Below, piece after piece: positions 34,420-43,996 of a stretch of DNA of 64,000 nt. Positions within the stretch are counted from its first letter, which is position 1. Each line of letters begins with the position of its first letter. Where the stretch lies: contig NZ_AP025473.1 in NCBI RefSeq assembly GCF_024347395.1, positions 620,001 through 684,000 on the forward strand, given 5' to 3'. The position numbers and the translations under genes are program-made. This DNA is from Vibrio cortegadensis. Its GTDB lineage: Bacteria; Pseudomonadota; Gammaproteobacteria; Enterobacterales; Vibrionaceae. Below the pieces are notes generated by a model. The model was not told the origin of the DNA and did not search any database. It saw only the letters and a program-made list of their open reading frames with translations.

Positions 34420-35925
34420 TTATGGGTGTGTTGGAGGCAATCCATCGTCGTGATAATTGTTTTCTAATTGAGCGAAGTTAGAACGGTTAGTTTGGTGTGA
34501 TATGTATTTATCACAAATGATGATCTGGTTTCGACCGTTGTGTTTTGCTTGATATTGAACATGGTCAACGTAATCAACCACATCTTCTATTGTTGTGTTG
34601 AGCAAATCTTGTTTTGTATAGATGCAAACCCCAGCAGAAATGGTAATGACCTTTTCTGTTGGGCTCGTTTTATGTTCAATCTCTAATTCGTGCACCATTT
34701 TTCGGATCTTTTCGCTTCGAGTAATCGCTTGCTCAAGATTGCTAATATTGAGCGTCACCACAAACTCTTCGCCTCCGACTCTAAATGCCTTTTCGTTCTC
34801 ATCGACCGTATTGTCACTTAATACTTGGGCCACTTTTTGTAGTGCAATATCGCCTAGGTTGTGCCCATAAGTGTCGTTGTACTTTTTAAAGTGATCGATA
34901 TCGACATACATAATGGCGACATACTTTGATCGATTTTTAACTTGAATCTCAGCCAGTAGTGAATTGAATGAACGTCGATTCAGTAATCCTGTTAATGGGT
35001 CATTACGAGTCAGGTATTCAAGCTCTTTGGTGTGAATGGCCATTTTCTTAATCAGGTGCGTGAATTCGGTAGAGAGTTCACCGATCTCATCATGTCGGTT
35101 CTGTTCTGGGATTTTTGTTGTATCGATATCTTTAATATCACGCTTCATACATTTTGAGAGTGATTTCAATGGTGCGGAGATGTGAAAGGAGAGCAAACCA
35201 AGAGCAGGTAAAGCAATGGCTAAAGCGACGAATAACTCGGACAGAGCATCGAATAATATGACATGCTCCACTTTCTTAATCGAACTTATATCGTAGACCA
35301 TGTCAACTCGTCCACCAGCGCTATTTGTTGTGGGTAGAGAGAGAAATAGAATGTTCTTTTCTCTATCAAAATAGGACGTGTTGAACTCGTTATTGTTATC
35401 AAAATCGAAGTTGTATTTTGCTTCGAGTTGGTTGGAGAGCTCGAACGTATTGAGCGCTTCTTTAGCTCTATTGAGCAGATAGTTGAGTTTAACGATATCC
35501 CCTTCATTAGTGGCTAAGCGTGCTTGAATCCTCTCAATTCTGTCTTTAGTGTTTTGTTGGAAGTTCAGCGGAAAATGAGAACGCCATACTTGGCACACTT
35601 CGCGATCGAATTGTACCTCGATAGGGATGCTCCTATTATCTGAACGGCCAACAATTTTGAGGTACAACAGATCTGGCGTATTCATTAATTGTGTTTTGAA
35701 CTTAGGCAATAGTAGATTGGAATAGTTGCCGCCGGAAATAGCGGTACTGATGTCAGAAATCAGAGGAATGGCTGCCTCTTGATGAAATGCAGTTGTCATA
35801 CTAACGGTATTGTTGATCTCATTTTTGTGGTGCTGATAGGTCAAACTCGCGATGATCACTAGTATCAACAACAGATGAGAAGCAAATATTTTGGTGCGGA
35901 TAGAGTGAAATATGGCAATTTTCAT
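34420..35925 (-). CDS. membrane diguanylate cyclase (GGDEF) with periplasmic sensor
   Basis: This is a 501-residue enzyme that makes cyclic di-GMP. Two transmembrane helices (~12-30 and ~225-250) bracket a periplasmic sensor of ~190 residues; a HAMP-like linker follows. The GGDEF domain starts RNDPLTGLLNRRSF and has the active site GGEEF. The residues where an RxxD inhibitory site would lie read NTVD, so product inhibition may be lost. It follows, by 14 bases, a small secreted haem protein on the same strand, which suggests a shared signal. Confidence 0.88.
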   Translation of the reverse strand: MKIAIFHSIRTKIFASHLLLILVIIASLTYQHHKNEINNTVSMTTAFHQEAAIPLISDISTAISGGNYSNLLLPKFKTQLMNTPDLLYLKIVGRSDNRSIPIEVQFDREVCQVWRSHFPLNFQQNTKDRIERIQARLATNEGDIVKLNYLLNRAKEALNTFELSNQLEAKYNFDFDNNNEFNTSYFDREKNILFLSLPTTNSAGGRVDMVYDISSIKKVEHVILFDALSELFVALAIALPALGLLSFHISAPLKSLSKCMKRDIKDIDTTKIPEQNRHDEIGELSTEFTHLIKKMAIHTKELEYLTRNDPLTGLLNRRSFNSLLAEIQVKNRSKYVAIMYVDIDHFKKYNDTYGHNLGDIALQKVAQVLSDNTVDENEKAFRVGGEEFVVTLNISNLEQAITRSEKIRKMVHELEIEHKTSPTEKVITISAGVCIYTKQDLLNTTIEDVVDYVDHVQYQAKHNGRNQIIICDKYISHQTNRSNFAQLENNYHDDGLPPTHP

Positions 35926-35939
35926 AGTGTATCTCAGAG

Positions 35940-36440
35940 CTATTTATCGAATATTTCGATAATTGGAACCGCACAGGTGCCATTGATACAGATGTCTTGA
36001 TGACCAAGATGGCAAGCGTAGCAAACCTCCGTCGCAAAAGATGGATGTTGCGAACTGATGTCATTGCCATTTCTATCATAGGTCCCATACATCGCCTCTC
36101 CTGCGAGATGTTCAGTGACAAAGACAATGTCCTGATCTTCATATATGGCAACCGCAGTGATCCCATCAGGGTATGGACCATGATTCTTGTAAGCTTTAAC
36201 TCTCTCCTTGGGAACAAAAATATTGAGCTTGGTGCCCTGACCGTTATTAATCCAGTTATACATTTTTACGGTTTCTTGAACGAAAAGGGCAGTGTTTGGA
36301 GGTAGAACGACATCGTTGCCAGGGAGCACACTCTGTTTTACTAAGATCATACTATCAATGTCATCGGGAAATGAAGCGATAGAGGTAGCGTTGGAATGCC
36401 CAGACATGAGTAACGCTAAAAATAGATAAAATCTCGCCAT
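35940..36440 (-). CDS. secreted c-type haem protein (cytochrome P460-like), partner of the GGDEF protein
   Basis: This is a 166-residue protein with a signal peptide (cleavage near SNA, residue ~18) and a single haem motif CYACH (C140, C143, H144). The overall layout, with an N-terminal beta-rich domain and a late CxxCH, recalls the cytochrome P460 / cytochrome c'-beta type, which bind NO or hydroxylamine. It lies 14 bases upstream of the diguanylate cyclase. The pair may sense a gas or redox state in the periplasm. The family assignment is tentative. Confidence 0.65.
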   Translation of the reverse strand: MARFYLFLALLMSGHSNATSIASFPDDIDSMILVKQSVLPGNDVVLPPNTALFVQETVKMYNWINNGQGTKLNIFVPKERVKAYKNHGPYPDGITAVAIYEDQDIVFVTEHLAGEAMYGTYDRNGNDISSQHPSFATEVCYACHLGHQDICINGTCAVPIIEIFDK

Positions 36441-36604
36441 AATGCTCTCTTAGCTTTTCAATCTAAACGGGTGCTATAAAGTTAAGTCTAGACAATAGCT
36501 GGGAATTTTGAGGAAAAATTCACTTTTTACTTACGTTTATCGGCAACAACTAGAGCTCACGCATGATATGGCATGAACGAGGGCATTAAAGTGCTATGAC
36601 GGCA

Positions 36605-36630
36605 TAAAAAATGGCGCATTGAGCGCCATT
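36605..36630 (-). terminator. terminator of the first chemoreceptor gene
   Basis: ATGGCGC pairs with GCGCCAT around ATTGA, followed on the minus strand by six T's. It lies about 25 bases past the stop of the gene. Confidence 0.8.
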
Positions 36631-36653
36631 ATAAATGTATATGAAAGCGTCCG

Positions 36654-38540
36654 TTAAGAGAGCTTAAAGGTTGCTACTTTTTCACTCAATTCAATGGCTT
36701 GTTGTTTGAGTTCATTTGACTGCGATAAACTGTCCTCAGAGCCAATAACAAGCTGATCGGTCACATCTTTAATCGACGTCACATTCTGCGTGATTTCTCC
36801 CGTTACATGAGTCTGCTCTTCTGCCGCCGTAGCGATCTGAGTTGCCATGTCACTGATTAATGTTACCGCAGAGCTGATCTCCTCTAGAGCAAGGGTCGCA
36901 CGATCGGCATCTTCAACCGAGCTTGTTGCTAAAGTCGAGCTGCTTTCCATTAACGAAACTGCGCGATTTGTGGTGTGTTGAAGAGTGTCGATGGTTGATT
37001 TGATCTCTTCCGTTGAAGTGTGAGTTCGTTGAGAAAGCACTCTAACTTCATCAGCAACAACGGCAAAACCACGGCCTTGTTCGCCAGCGCGAGCGGCTTC
37101 AATCGCAGCATTAAGTGCAAGTAAGTTGGTTTGCTCTGCAATGCCTTGAATCGTTGAAAGAACCGTATTGATCTCTTGTGCATGTTGCTGTAACTCGCTG
37201 ATCACAGAACTAGCTTCGCTGACTTCATTAGCGAGGTTATTGATTGAGCCTTTAGTGTGAAGCACTAATGTGTGGCCTTCGTTAGTACTCGTTGATGAGT
37301 TTTGTGCAGCTTGAGCGGTTTGTTCAGCATGAGAGGCAATTTCACGAGTAGCAGATGCCATTTCGGTAACGGCGGTTGCAACCATAGTGATCTCTTGTTG
37401 CTGGAGGTTAAGCTCATTCACTGAGCTATTCGCACGCTTAGCACTTTGGTCTGACTGATCGGTTAATTGGTGAGATTGCTGACGAATGTGACCAATCAGG
37501 TTTTGTAAACTCGCGACGAAAGTATTGAAATTGTGTGCCAGTTCGCCAACTTCATCTTCGTTTTCAACATGGATGCGCTGAGTCAAATCACCACTACCAT
37601 TTGCGATCTGTGCGAGCGCTTCCGATACATAGTTCAGTGGGCGGAATAGAATGTTACATAACAAGTTGAATAGTAGTGTACAGATGATCACGACAATACC
37701 CGTCACTAAAATTTGACCGTATACCGCATCAAATAGTGGAGCAACGAGAGAGTTGTAATTAATGACACTCACGGTCATCAAGCTCGTGCCTTCGATACTT
37801 TTTGCGTAGATAACATACTGCTCGCCATTCAATTCAACCTGCATATCTGAATTGCTGTTTGCGGCTTGTTGAAGTGTTGGGAAATTAAGTCCTAGCTCAG
37901 AAACGGGCTTGTTTAGCAATTTAGTATTGGGGTGAGTGAAAATATTGCCTTTATCATTGGCAATGAACATGTAGCCTTCACCCGGGAGAATGACCTTTTC
38001 CATGCTATTTAGGATATCGGTGATCTCTACATCTGCACCAAGTACTACTTGCTGACCATGTAAATCAAGCGCTTTACCAAGAGAAACAACATTAGCCCCT
38101 GTCGCAGCGGCAACCGTTGGGTTATCCATGAACACTTTTGAAGGGTTTGCGACGGCATTGGTGTACCAGCCCCATTTACGTGGGTCATCATTACCAGGTG
38201 GTAATACGACCGCATTGGCGTTTGCTTGTGAGCCATCAGGGTAAGCTAAGAAAACATTATCAAACTTAGCAGAATCTCGAACTTGCTTTAAATGCACCAC
38301 AATCGCGGCTTTGTCTGCTTCTGAAGTGAGCGACTTGAGTGCTCGCTCTTTTGACACCAGCCAGTCAGCAACATACTGATTGTACGAAGCGGTTGTACTT
38401 TCTAGTCGCTGTTCTACTTCAATATCTAGTCGATCTAATGATGCATTAAATGATAACGCTTCTACCAACACGCCCCCTAAAATGATGGCGGCGCTTGCGG
38501 ATATGGCTAGCTTGTTTTTTAGAGATAGTTTTTTAAACAT
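36654..38540 (-). CDS. methyl-accepting chemotaxis protein with Cache-type sensor
   Basis: This is a 628-residue chemoreceptor. Two membrane helices (~8-28 and ~275-300) bracket a periplasmic Cache-like domain (~35-270); a HAMP domain follows (~300-350), then the cytoplasmic helical bundle with the hairpin IAEQTNLLALNAAIEAARAGE and FAVVADEVRVLSQRT. The ligand is unknown. It is divergent from a second chemoreceptor over a 600-bp gap. Confidence 0.93.
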   Translation of the reverse strand: MFKKLSLKNKLAISASAAIILGGVLVEALSFNASLDRLDIEVEQRLESTTASYNQYVADWLVSKERALKSLTSEADKAAIVVHLKQVRDSAKFDNVFLAYPDGSQANANAVVLPPGNDDPRKWGWYTNAVANPSKVFMDNPTVAAATGANVVSLGKALDLHGQQVVLGADVEITDILNSMEKVILPGEGYMFIANDKGNIFTHPNTKLLNKPVSELGLNFPTLQQAANSNSDMQVELNGEQYVIYAKSIEGTSLMTVSVINYNSLVAPLFDAVYGQILVTGIVVIICTLLFNLLCNILFRPLNYVSEALAQIANGSGDLTQRIHVENEDEVGELAHNFNTFVASLQNLIGHIRQQSHQLTDQSDQSAKRANSSVNELNLQQQEITMVATAVTEMASATREIASHAEQTAQAAQNSSTSTNEGHTLVLHTKGSINNLANEVSEASSVISELQQHAQEINTVLSTIQGIAEQTNLLALNAAIEAARAGEQGRGFAVVADEVRVLSQRTHTSTEEIKSTIDTLQHTTNRAVSLMESSSTLATSSVEDADRATLALEEISSAVTLISDMATQIATAAEEQTHVTGEITQNVTSIKDVTDQLVIGSEDSLSQSNELKQQAIELSEKVATFKLS

Positions 38541-39146
38541 AATAATTCTTATTTTTAATTGTATTAGTTAGCAGCATGCTATGGCTCATGAATCTGAATT
38601 ATTATAATTTCACAGCTCAAAATAAATAATGATGAAGATCTTATATTCGACATTTAAATAGATGCGAATTAAGTTTCTGTAATTAAGTGCGATTTATAAA
38701 GGAACTAGTTCAAATGCTGAAGAGGTACACGGCAGTTATTTTTGAAGTGGTTTGCAGGTTTTTAAAATTGATAGAACTCAAGTAATTGACAGATAGCATA
38801 ATACTTTTTAGTTAGGTCGATAGACAAAACAGAAGAGATGGTACCGCTATGAATGACATTTAGTAGGTAAGATTACTATCAATGGGTAAATGTAAATTGA
38901 ATTTTTAGTGTTTTGTTTCAGAGGGTTAACTGTCTTGTTTTGATTGTTTGATTTGGTTCTGTTTTGTGTCGGGTTTTGATGGAATTCGCTTAGTTGAATC
39001 CGTTGTTCATAACGAATGCTATCTTGTTAATCTTCTATTCATATTTCTAGATATTGTGTTCATCTATCTTCTATATACTGCTGATTTTTAGGCTTTACAT
39101 CATTAATACAATGTTATGTTTCAATAAAAGAGGGTAAGCAATCGGC
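38541..39146. other. 606-bp divergent gap between two chemoreceptor genes
   Basis: I find no gene here. It is AT-rich, with T-rich runs between 38930 and 39130. It must hold the two promoters, but no clear sigma28 or sigma54 site was recognised. A purine-rich GAGGGTAA lies before the 39147 start. Confidence 0.5.
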
Positions 39147-41240
39147 ATGTTTAAAAGTATTCGTACACGTATTGCGCTAAGCGCGGGATTAGCGATGGCA
39201 TTTACATTGCTGATTGCGATGGGAATGACAACCAATGCATTCACCAAAGTAAACCAAGAGATAACTGAAAAGGTTAAGACTCAACTAACAGAAGCGACTA
39301 TCGCAAATTTGCAGGCAACGGCATCAGAGCAAGGCAAAATCATTTCCAACCAACTTTTCCCTGTACTTGCTAACCTATCTCAAGTTCGTTCAATTATTGA
39401 ATTGAGTGCTGAGTCTCAATTGGGCGCAGATACCATCGTTAAACAATTTTCAGCAGCACTAGAAGCGCAAGATAAAGCAGTTTTTGCAGGCTACATGGTG
39501 TGGGAAGAGAAAACGTGGCCGCTAGAAACCGAAGTAGGCGCAAGCGATGCAATGAATAGTAAAGGTTACTTAGCGCCATTCTTTTCTCCCAATTCAAACA
39601 ATAGTTTTGATGCTGTTGCAATGGAAAGCTTCTCCAACACCGCGCTGAATAGTAATGGCGAACGTACCGATGATTGGCACTTAATGCCTTATGAAACGGG
39701 CAATACTTTTGTGATGGAACCTTATATGTACCCGGTTCGTGGCAAAAAAGAGTTGATCACGACCATTAGCCAACCTTTAAAATTGGACAATAAAATCATT
39801 GGTTCACTCGGATTTGATCTCTCGCTGATCGAGCTGCAAGGTCAAAGTGAAGCACTGGCTGAAAACCTATTTGATGGCGAAGGCAGCATTATCATCTCAT
39901 CTTGGAAAGGGGCAATGCTTGCCAATAGCCGGGATAGTGTGAACGTCGGTAAAAAAGTGCCAAGCGAACTCTATTCTCGCTGGTCAAAAATCCAGTCTCT
40001 TGCGACTCAAAATGACATTGGCATGTTGACCATTGGCGATCAAGAATACGCGATTACTTCAGTAGATACTTCTGGGGCTGCATGGATTGTTATGGTGTCA
40101 GTGCCGACCAATAAACTGACGCAAAGTGTTGCGACTTTTGAGAATTGGAGCAGTGAACAGAATTCAGGTGCGATTGAGCAAGGAGTTATTGCGGGTTTAA
40201 TTGCAGCTATTGTTGGTATCACCGTGATGGGTGTGATTGCTAACTCACTAGGTAAAATCTTGATCAATCTTGTCGAGCGTTTTAAAGATGTGGCTCAAGG
40301 TGATGGCGATTTAACTTACCGTATTGAAGTGAAAGGTAAAGATGAAACCGCGCAACTGGCTTTCTGGTTCAATACTTTCCTAGAACGAATGCAAGGTATG
40401 TTAAGAACCGTGATGGATACCGCGGAGCAAGTGGACAGAAGTGCAACTGCAGGTCAAGAACGCGCAGCTACTTCAAAAGATCAACTGAATATCCAAGTTA
40501 ATGAAGTGAACTCTTTAGCGACGGCTATTAATGAAATGAGTGCAACAGCACAAGAAGTCGCAAGTTCTGCTGTTCAAGCAGCGGCAGCAGCAAGTCAGGT
40601 TCAAAGTAACAGCTTGAATGGCATGGGTCGAATGGACAACGCAGCATCAGCGGTAGAGGACTTAGCGCTTCAGGTTAATAATGCACAGCACCAAACGCAA
40701 AGCTTGGCGGAATCAAGCGCGGCTATTCAAGGTATTTTAACTGAAATTGGTGGCATTGCAGAGCAGACTAACTTATTAGCCTTGAATGCAGCAATTGAAG
40801 CGGCACGAGCAGGTGAAGCGGGACGTGGATTTGCGGTTGTGGCAGATGAAGTGCGTAATCTTGCGACTCGCACGCAGTCTTCGACAGAAGAAATTCGTTC
40901 GATGTTGGCGAGGTTAGAGCAAGAAACACAGTCAATCGTAGTGCTGATGCAGCAAAGCCAACAACAAGCGGTCGATACAAAAGAAGAGACACAAGCGGCA
41001 CAACAAGCTTTGGCTGAAATTAACCAAGCGATTGATGTGATTAATGATATGAATAATCAAATTGCTTCAGCAGCGGAAGAGCAAAGCTTAGTAGCAGAAG
41101 AGATTAACCGTAATGTTGTCGTTATTAACGATACTGCGGTCGATGTGATGGATAGCATGTCCTCATCAGTATCAATTAGTGGTGAGTTAACCGAGAAGGC
41201 AACGGATCTTCATGATGAGCTCAATAAATTTAAGATTTAA
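39147..41240 (+). CDS. methyl-accepting chemotaxis protein with dCache-type sensor
   Basis: This is a 697-residue chemoreceptor. A signal-anchor helix (~8-30) is followed by a large periplasmic dCache-like domain (~35-340) and a second helix (~347-370), then HAMP (~372-425) and the cytoplasmic bundle with the conserved IAEQTNLLALNAAIEAARAGE and FAVVADEVRNLATRT. Family members often bind amino acids, amines or organic acids. It ends before a strong terminator. Confidence 0.93.
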   Translation: MFKSIRTRIALSAGLAMAFTLLIAMGMTTNAFTKVNQEITEKVKTQLTEATIANLQATASEQGKIISNQLFPVLANLSQVRSIIELSAESQLGADTIVKQFSAALEAQDKAVFAGYMVWEEKTWPLETEVGASDAMNSKGYLAPFFSPNSNNSFDAVAMESFSNTALNSNGERTDDWHLMPYETGNTFVMEPYMYPVRGKKELITTISQPLKLDNKIIGSLGFDLSLIELQGQSEALAENLFDGEGSIIISSWKGAMLANSRDSVNVGKKVPSELYSRWSKIQSLATQNDIGMLTIGDQEYAITSVDTSGAAWIVMVSVPTNKLTQSVATFENWSSEQNSGAIEQGVIAGLIAAIVGITVMGVIANSLGKILINLVERFKDVAQGDGDLTYRIEVKGKDETAQLAFWFNTFLERMQGMLRTVMDTAEQVDRSATAGQERAATSKDQLNIQVNEVNSLATAINEMSATAQEVASSAVQAAAAASQVQSNSLNGMGRMDNAASAVEDLALQVNNAQHQTQSLAESSAAIQGILTEIGGIAEQTNLLALNAAIEAARAGEAGRGFAVVADEVRNLATRTQSSTEEIRSMLARLEQETQSIVVLMQQSQQQAVDTKEETQAAQQALAEINQAIDVINDMNNQIASAAEEQSLVAEEINRNVVVINDTAVDVMDSMSSSVSISGELTEKATDLHDELNKFKI

Positions 41241-41266
41241 ATCTGAATATTGAATTCATCGTTACA

Positions 41267-41300
41267 AAAAAAACCGCATCGAAATTGATGCGGTTTTTTT
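41267..41300. terminator. strong bidirectional terminator
   Basis: AAAAACCGCATC pairs with GATGCGGTTTTT around GAAATT, with T's on both strands. It lies ~30 bases after the chemoreceptor stop and before the end of the convergent amidinotransferase gene. Confidence 0.9.
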
Positions 41301-41351
41301 ATCATAAAAAGCGGCGGCGGATTTCGATTTAACTGAAATCAGCCATGCAGT

Positions 41352-42584
41352 TTAATATTCCCAATGCTCGATGTTGTGAGCACCTGCGAATTGGTTAGGG
41401 AAATAATCTTCACATGTACCTTCGCGCCATACATCGGCAGTCGCACAGTGTAAGCCCCCTCCAAATGCATAGGCATCGCGTAAATCAACAGGAACCACCT
41501 CAAACCCAAGTTGGTCGAATTGCTCCATTTGGCCTGTTTCAGACGCTTCAACACACACCGTTTTATGATCTAGAATCAAGGTGTTCATTGATAACCAAGT
41601 ACTTGAGTAGCAAAGTGGTGGTGGGTTATCCCAAGCAGGTTTAACCGCTTCAACGATTTCCCAATCATTCTTCTCAAAGATCTCACGTTGCCCAGCAAAC
41701 AACGGACGATTCGGGTTGAGTAACATTAACCCCGGACGCAATGGACAGAAAGTTGCATCAATATGAATCGGGTGATTATCTTCAAAGCTTAGAGTGTGAA
41801 CTCGATATCCTTGAGGCTCATATTTACGCTTGATCCAGCGGATGCCAGCAAGGTTTGTGGTTAAACCATGTTGGACAAAAATATCTTTCCCTAAACGCAT
41901 GACATCTGCAGCATCGAATAGAATGTCGGTCTCTTTTGTGCTGTACTCTTTACGCAGCGAACGCTCCATTGTTTCAGCATCAGACATGTATTCGTAAGCG
42001 GCAACATAATCCATGCGGAAGCTATCATCAGACAAGCGTGGGCGTGGTGCTTGCTCAATCATGCAACTTGTGTCTGATTCGAAATATTCACGCATTAAAT
42101 CGACATAAGCCAAATATTCGAAGTAGCGGCTACGGAAGCTCATTGGTGCCATCAGCATGCTTTTACCCATGGTCAGTAAGCAATCACGCGGTGGCATTAC
42201 ACCGAAACCAGAACTGATACTAAAATCAGGAGTAGTGATGCGCTCATTCCAATCTACTGCTCCTGGGCGATCGACAATGATATTGCGGTCTTCTAAGATC
42301 TTAGCAAACCCATTTAAGCACTCATTGGCACGATCGATAGATTCTTGAGTCCGTCGACCTGCTTTACTGCCACGCATAGGTGAGTCAGCGGGTATTTTTT
42401 CATTACTAGCAGGGCAAGCTTCTGGAATATGTTGGTTATCGGCAATGCCGACAATAACGTGGCGAAGTGGGTCAAAATCATTATAGGATTCAACGTGCAG
42501 TCCGGGTCTAACAATCGGAGCACCAGAATCTTTTCTTTCTAGTGGTAAAGATGCATTTGGATATAGGTCATTAGAAACACTCAT
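41352..42584 (-). CDS. glycine amidinotransferase-like enzyme
   Basis: This is a 410-residue amidinotransferase of the arginine:glycine type, which moves the amidino group of arginine to an amine acceptor. Family signs are the start of the fold at DPLRHVIVG, MPPRDCLLTMGK and PAPRPRLSD-like segments, HIDATFCPLRPG, and the catalytic Cys in GGGLHCATADVWREG near residue 383. Relatives make guanidinoacetate (AGAT), or act in cylindrospermopsin (CyrA) and saxitoxin (SxtG) routes. The gene is opposite an AraC regulator and not part of a biosynthetic cluster, so the acceptor is unknown. Confidence 0.82.
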   Translation of the reverse strand: MSVSNDLYPNASLPLERKDSGAPIVRPGLHVESYNDFDPLRHVIVGIADNQHIPEACPASNEKIPADSPMRGSKAGRRTQESIDRANECLNGFAKILEDRNIIVDRPGAVDWNERITTPDFSISSGFGVMPPRDCLLTMGKSMLMAPMSFRSRYFEYLAYVDLMREYFESDTSCMIEQAPRPRLSDDSFRMDYVAAYEYMSDAETMERSLRKEYSTKETDILFDAADVMRLGKDIFVQHGLTTNLAGIRWIKRKYEPQGYRVHTLSFEDNHPIHIDATFCPLRPGLMLLNPNRPLFAGQREIFEKNDWEIVEAVKPAWDNPPPLCYSSTWLSMNTLILDHKTVCVEASETGQMEQFDQLGFEVVPVDLRDAYAFGGGLHCATADVWREGTCEDYFPNQFAGAHNIEHWEY

Positions 42585-42959
42585 TATAAATCTCCAATAG
42601 AATATAAAGTACTTAGTAGTAAGTCCCTTTATTATTAGTGTTTACCTTATGTTTAAAATAAAGCCATTAATAATTTCTGGTAGTGTAAATATTCAAATTA
42701 ATATGTGTGGTTTATTATGATTAGCAAAGTTAATTACTGCTTTTCAATGACATTAATATCGCGCTAAATGATGGCTGATAATAGTCATTTAATGCTGAGG
42801 AGTGGCGGTTTTATGCTGGAGAACTTTAAATGTTAGCCCCATGCATGATGAACATCACGATTGGCTTTGGTGCAAGTGTGTGACATCACATTTATAGAGT
42901 CATGATGTTGGTGTTTTGTAGCTGATGTATATAGTTAAGCCAGACATTGGAGGTAGATT
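42585..42959. other. 375-bp divergent gap upstream of the AraC gene
   Basis: No gene is seen. A short palindrome TGTGA-CA-TCACA lies at 42879-42890, 70 bases before the AraC start; it is too compact for a CRP site. The gap must hold the promoters of the amidinotransferase and AraC genes. Confidence 0.45.
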
Positions 42960-43859
42960 ATGTGTCAACGTGTTATTGCTAATACGCCTAAATTTTTGAT
43001 GTTTGATCTACAGAAGTTGAAAGAAACTGAGCATCTTATTTTTGGTGTCGATTATATATTGATACGCCCGAAAACATCCGGGTGCACCTTACATTTGGCG
43101 AATACTCACTACCAATTGCATGTCGGTCAGTTAGTGTTACTCGCACCTTTTAATCCGTTTCGACTCTCGTTAGAAAAGCACAAAGACCCGACTGATTGTG
43201 ACGTTTTACATTTTCGATTAACTGCCCTAGGCCAGACATTTGTTGATAGTATTCAATTTGATATGATCAAGCAGATGCTTGAAAAATCGAGTTATGGAAC
43301 CTTGTTTGAAGGCGAGGAAATCCATGAGATAACTCAAATTTTGGATAAAATGGAGAACACACTGGAGTTTGGTCAGGTTTTAAATTTACTTGGGTTACTT
43401 GAAGAACTATCTAAGTTAAAGCCGACTCGTTACCTTGCTGATTATCGGTTTGAAGTCAATAATATTAAACGCACTGAAGATCGTGTGCACGTCGTGTTAG
43501 AGTACATTTCTGAACACCTTTCTGAATCGTTATCGGTGACCAAAGTTGCTGAGCAGCTATATATGGCTGATAGTACGTTTTCTCGATTTTTCCATGCGAA
43601 CCTTGGCGTTACATTCCGTCAGTATGTGATTGAACAGCGTGTAAAACAGGCAGCTAGATACTTGGTATTAACCGATTGGACGATTGCTCATATTGGGTCT
43701 GAAGTTGGATTTTCTTCCTTATCTAATTTTAATGCTAAATTCAAACAATTATTAAGAACAACGCCACGAGAATATCGTATTAACCATATAGATATGAGAA
43801 AGGATATATCTAACAGCCGTGCGCTTGAGGGGCAAATTCAAAGTCAATTAACGAGATAA
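42960..43859 (+). CDS. AraC-family transcriptional regulator
   Basis: This is a 299-residue regulator with an N-terminal cupin-like sensor (~15-150) and a C-terminal pair of helix-turn-helix units: VTKVAEQLYMADSTFSRFF and IAHIGSEVGFSSLSNFNAK, then the family tail FKQLLRTTPREYR. GGAGG is seven bases before the ATG. It is divergent from the amidinotransferase and convergent with the symporter operon; it may regulate either. A strong terminator follows. Confidence 0.9.
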   Translation: MCQRVIANTPKFLMFDLQKLKETEHLIFGVDYILIRPKTSGCTLHLANTHYQLHVGQLVLLAPFNPFRLSLEKHKDPTDCDVLHFRLTALGQTFVDSIQFDMIKQMLEKSSYGTLFEGEEIHEITQILDKMENTLEFGQVLNLLGLLEELSKLKPTRYLADYRFEVNNIKRTEDRVHVVLEYISEHLSESLSVTKVAEQLYMADSTFSRFFHANLGVTFRQYVIEQRVKQAARYLVLTDWTIAHIGSEVGFSSLSNFNAKFKQLLRTTPREYRINHIDMRKDISNSRALEGQIQSQLTR

Positions 43860-43881
43860 TGAACTGTTTTAATATATTGAG

Positions 43882-43910
43882 AAAAGGACTGCTACGAGCA
43901 GTCCTTTTTT
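43882..43910 (+). terminator. rho-independent terminator of the AraC gene
   Basis: AAAGGACTGCT pairs with AGCAGTCCTTT around ACG and is followed by T's, ~25 bases after the stop. Confidence 0.88.
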
Positions 43911-43996
43911 CTAATGTATGGAGAAATTAATGTATAGAGAAAAAACAACGTATGGAGAGAATAATTGATGGCGAACATAATTTATGGAAATAATAT

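Noticed and set aside
42879..42890. TGTGA-CA-TCACA as a CRP site
   Set aside because: CRP sites need a six-base spacer; this one has two, so a different factor or chance is more likely.
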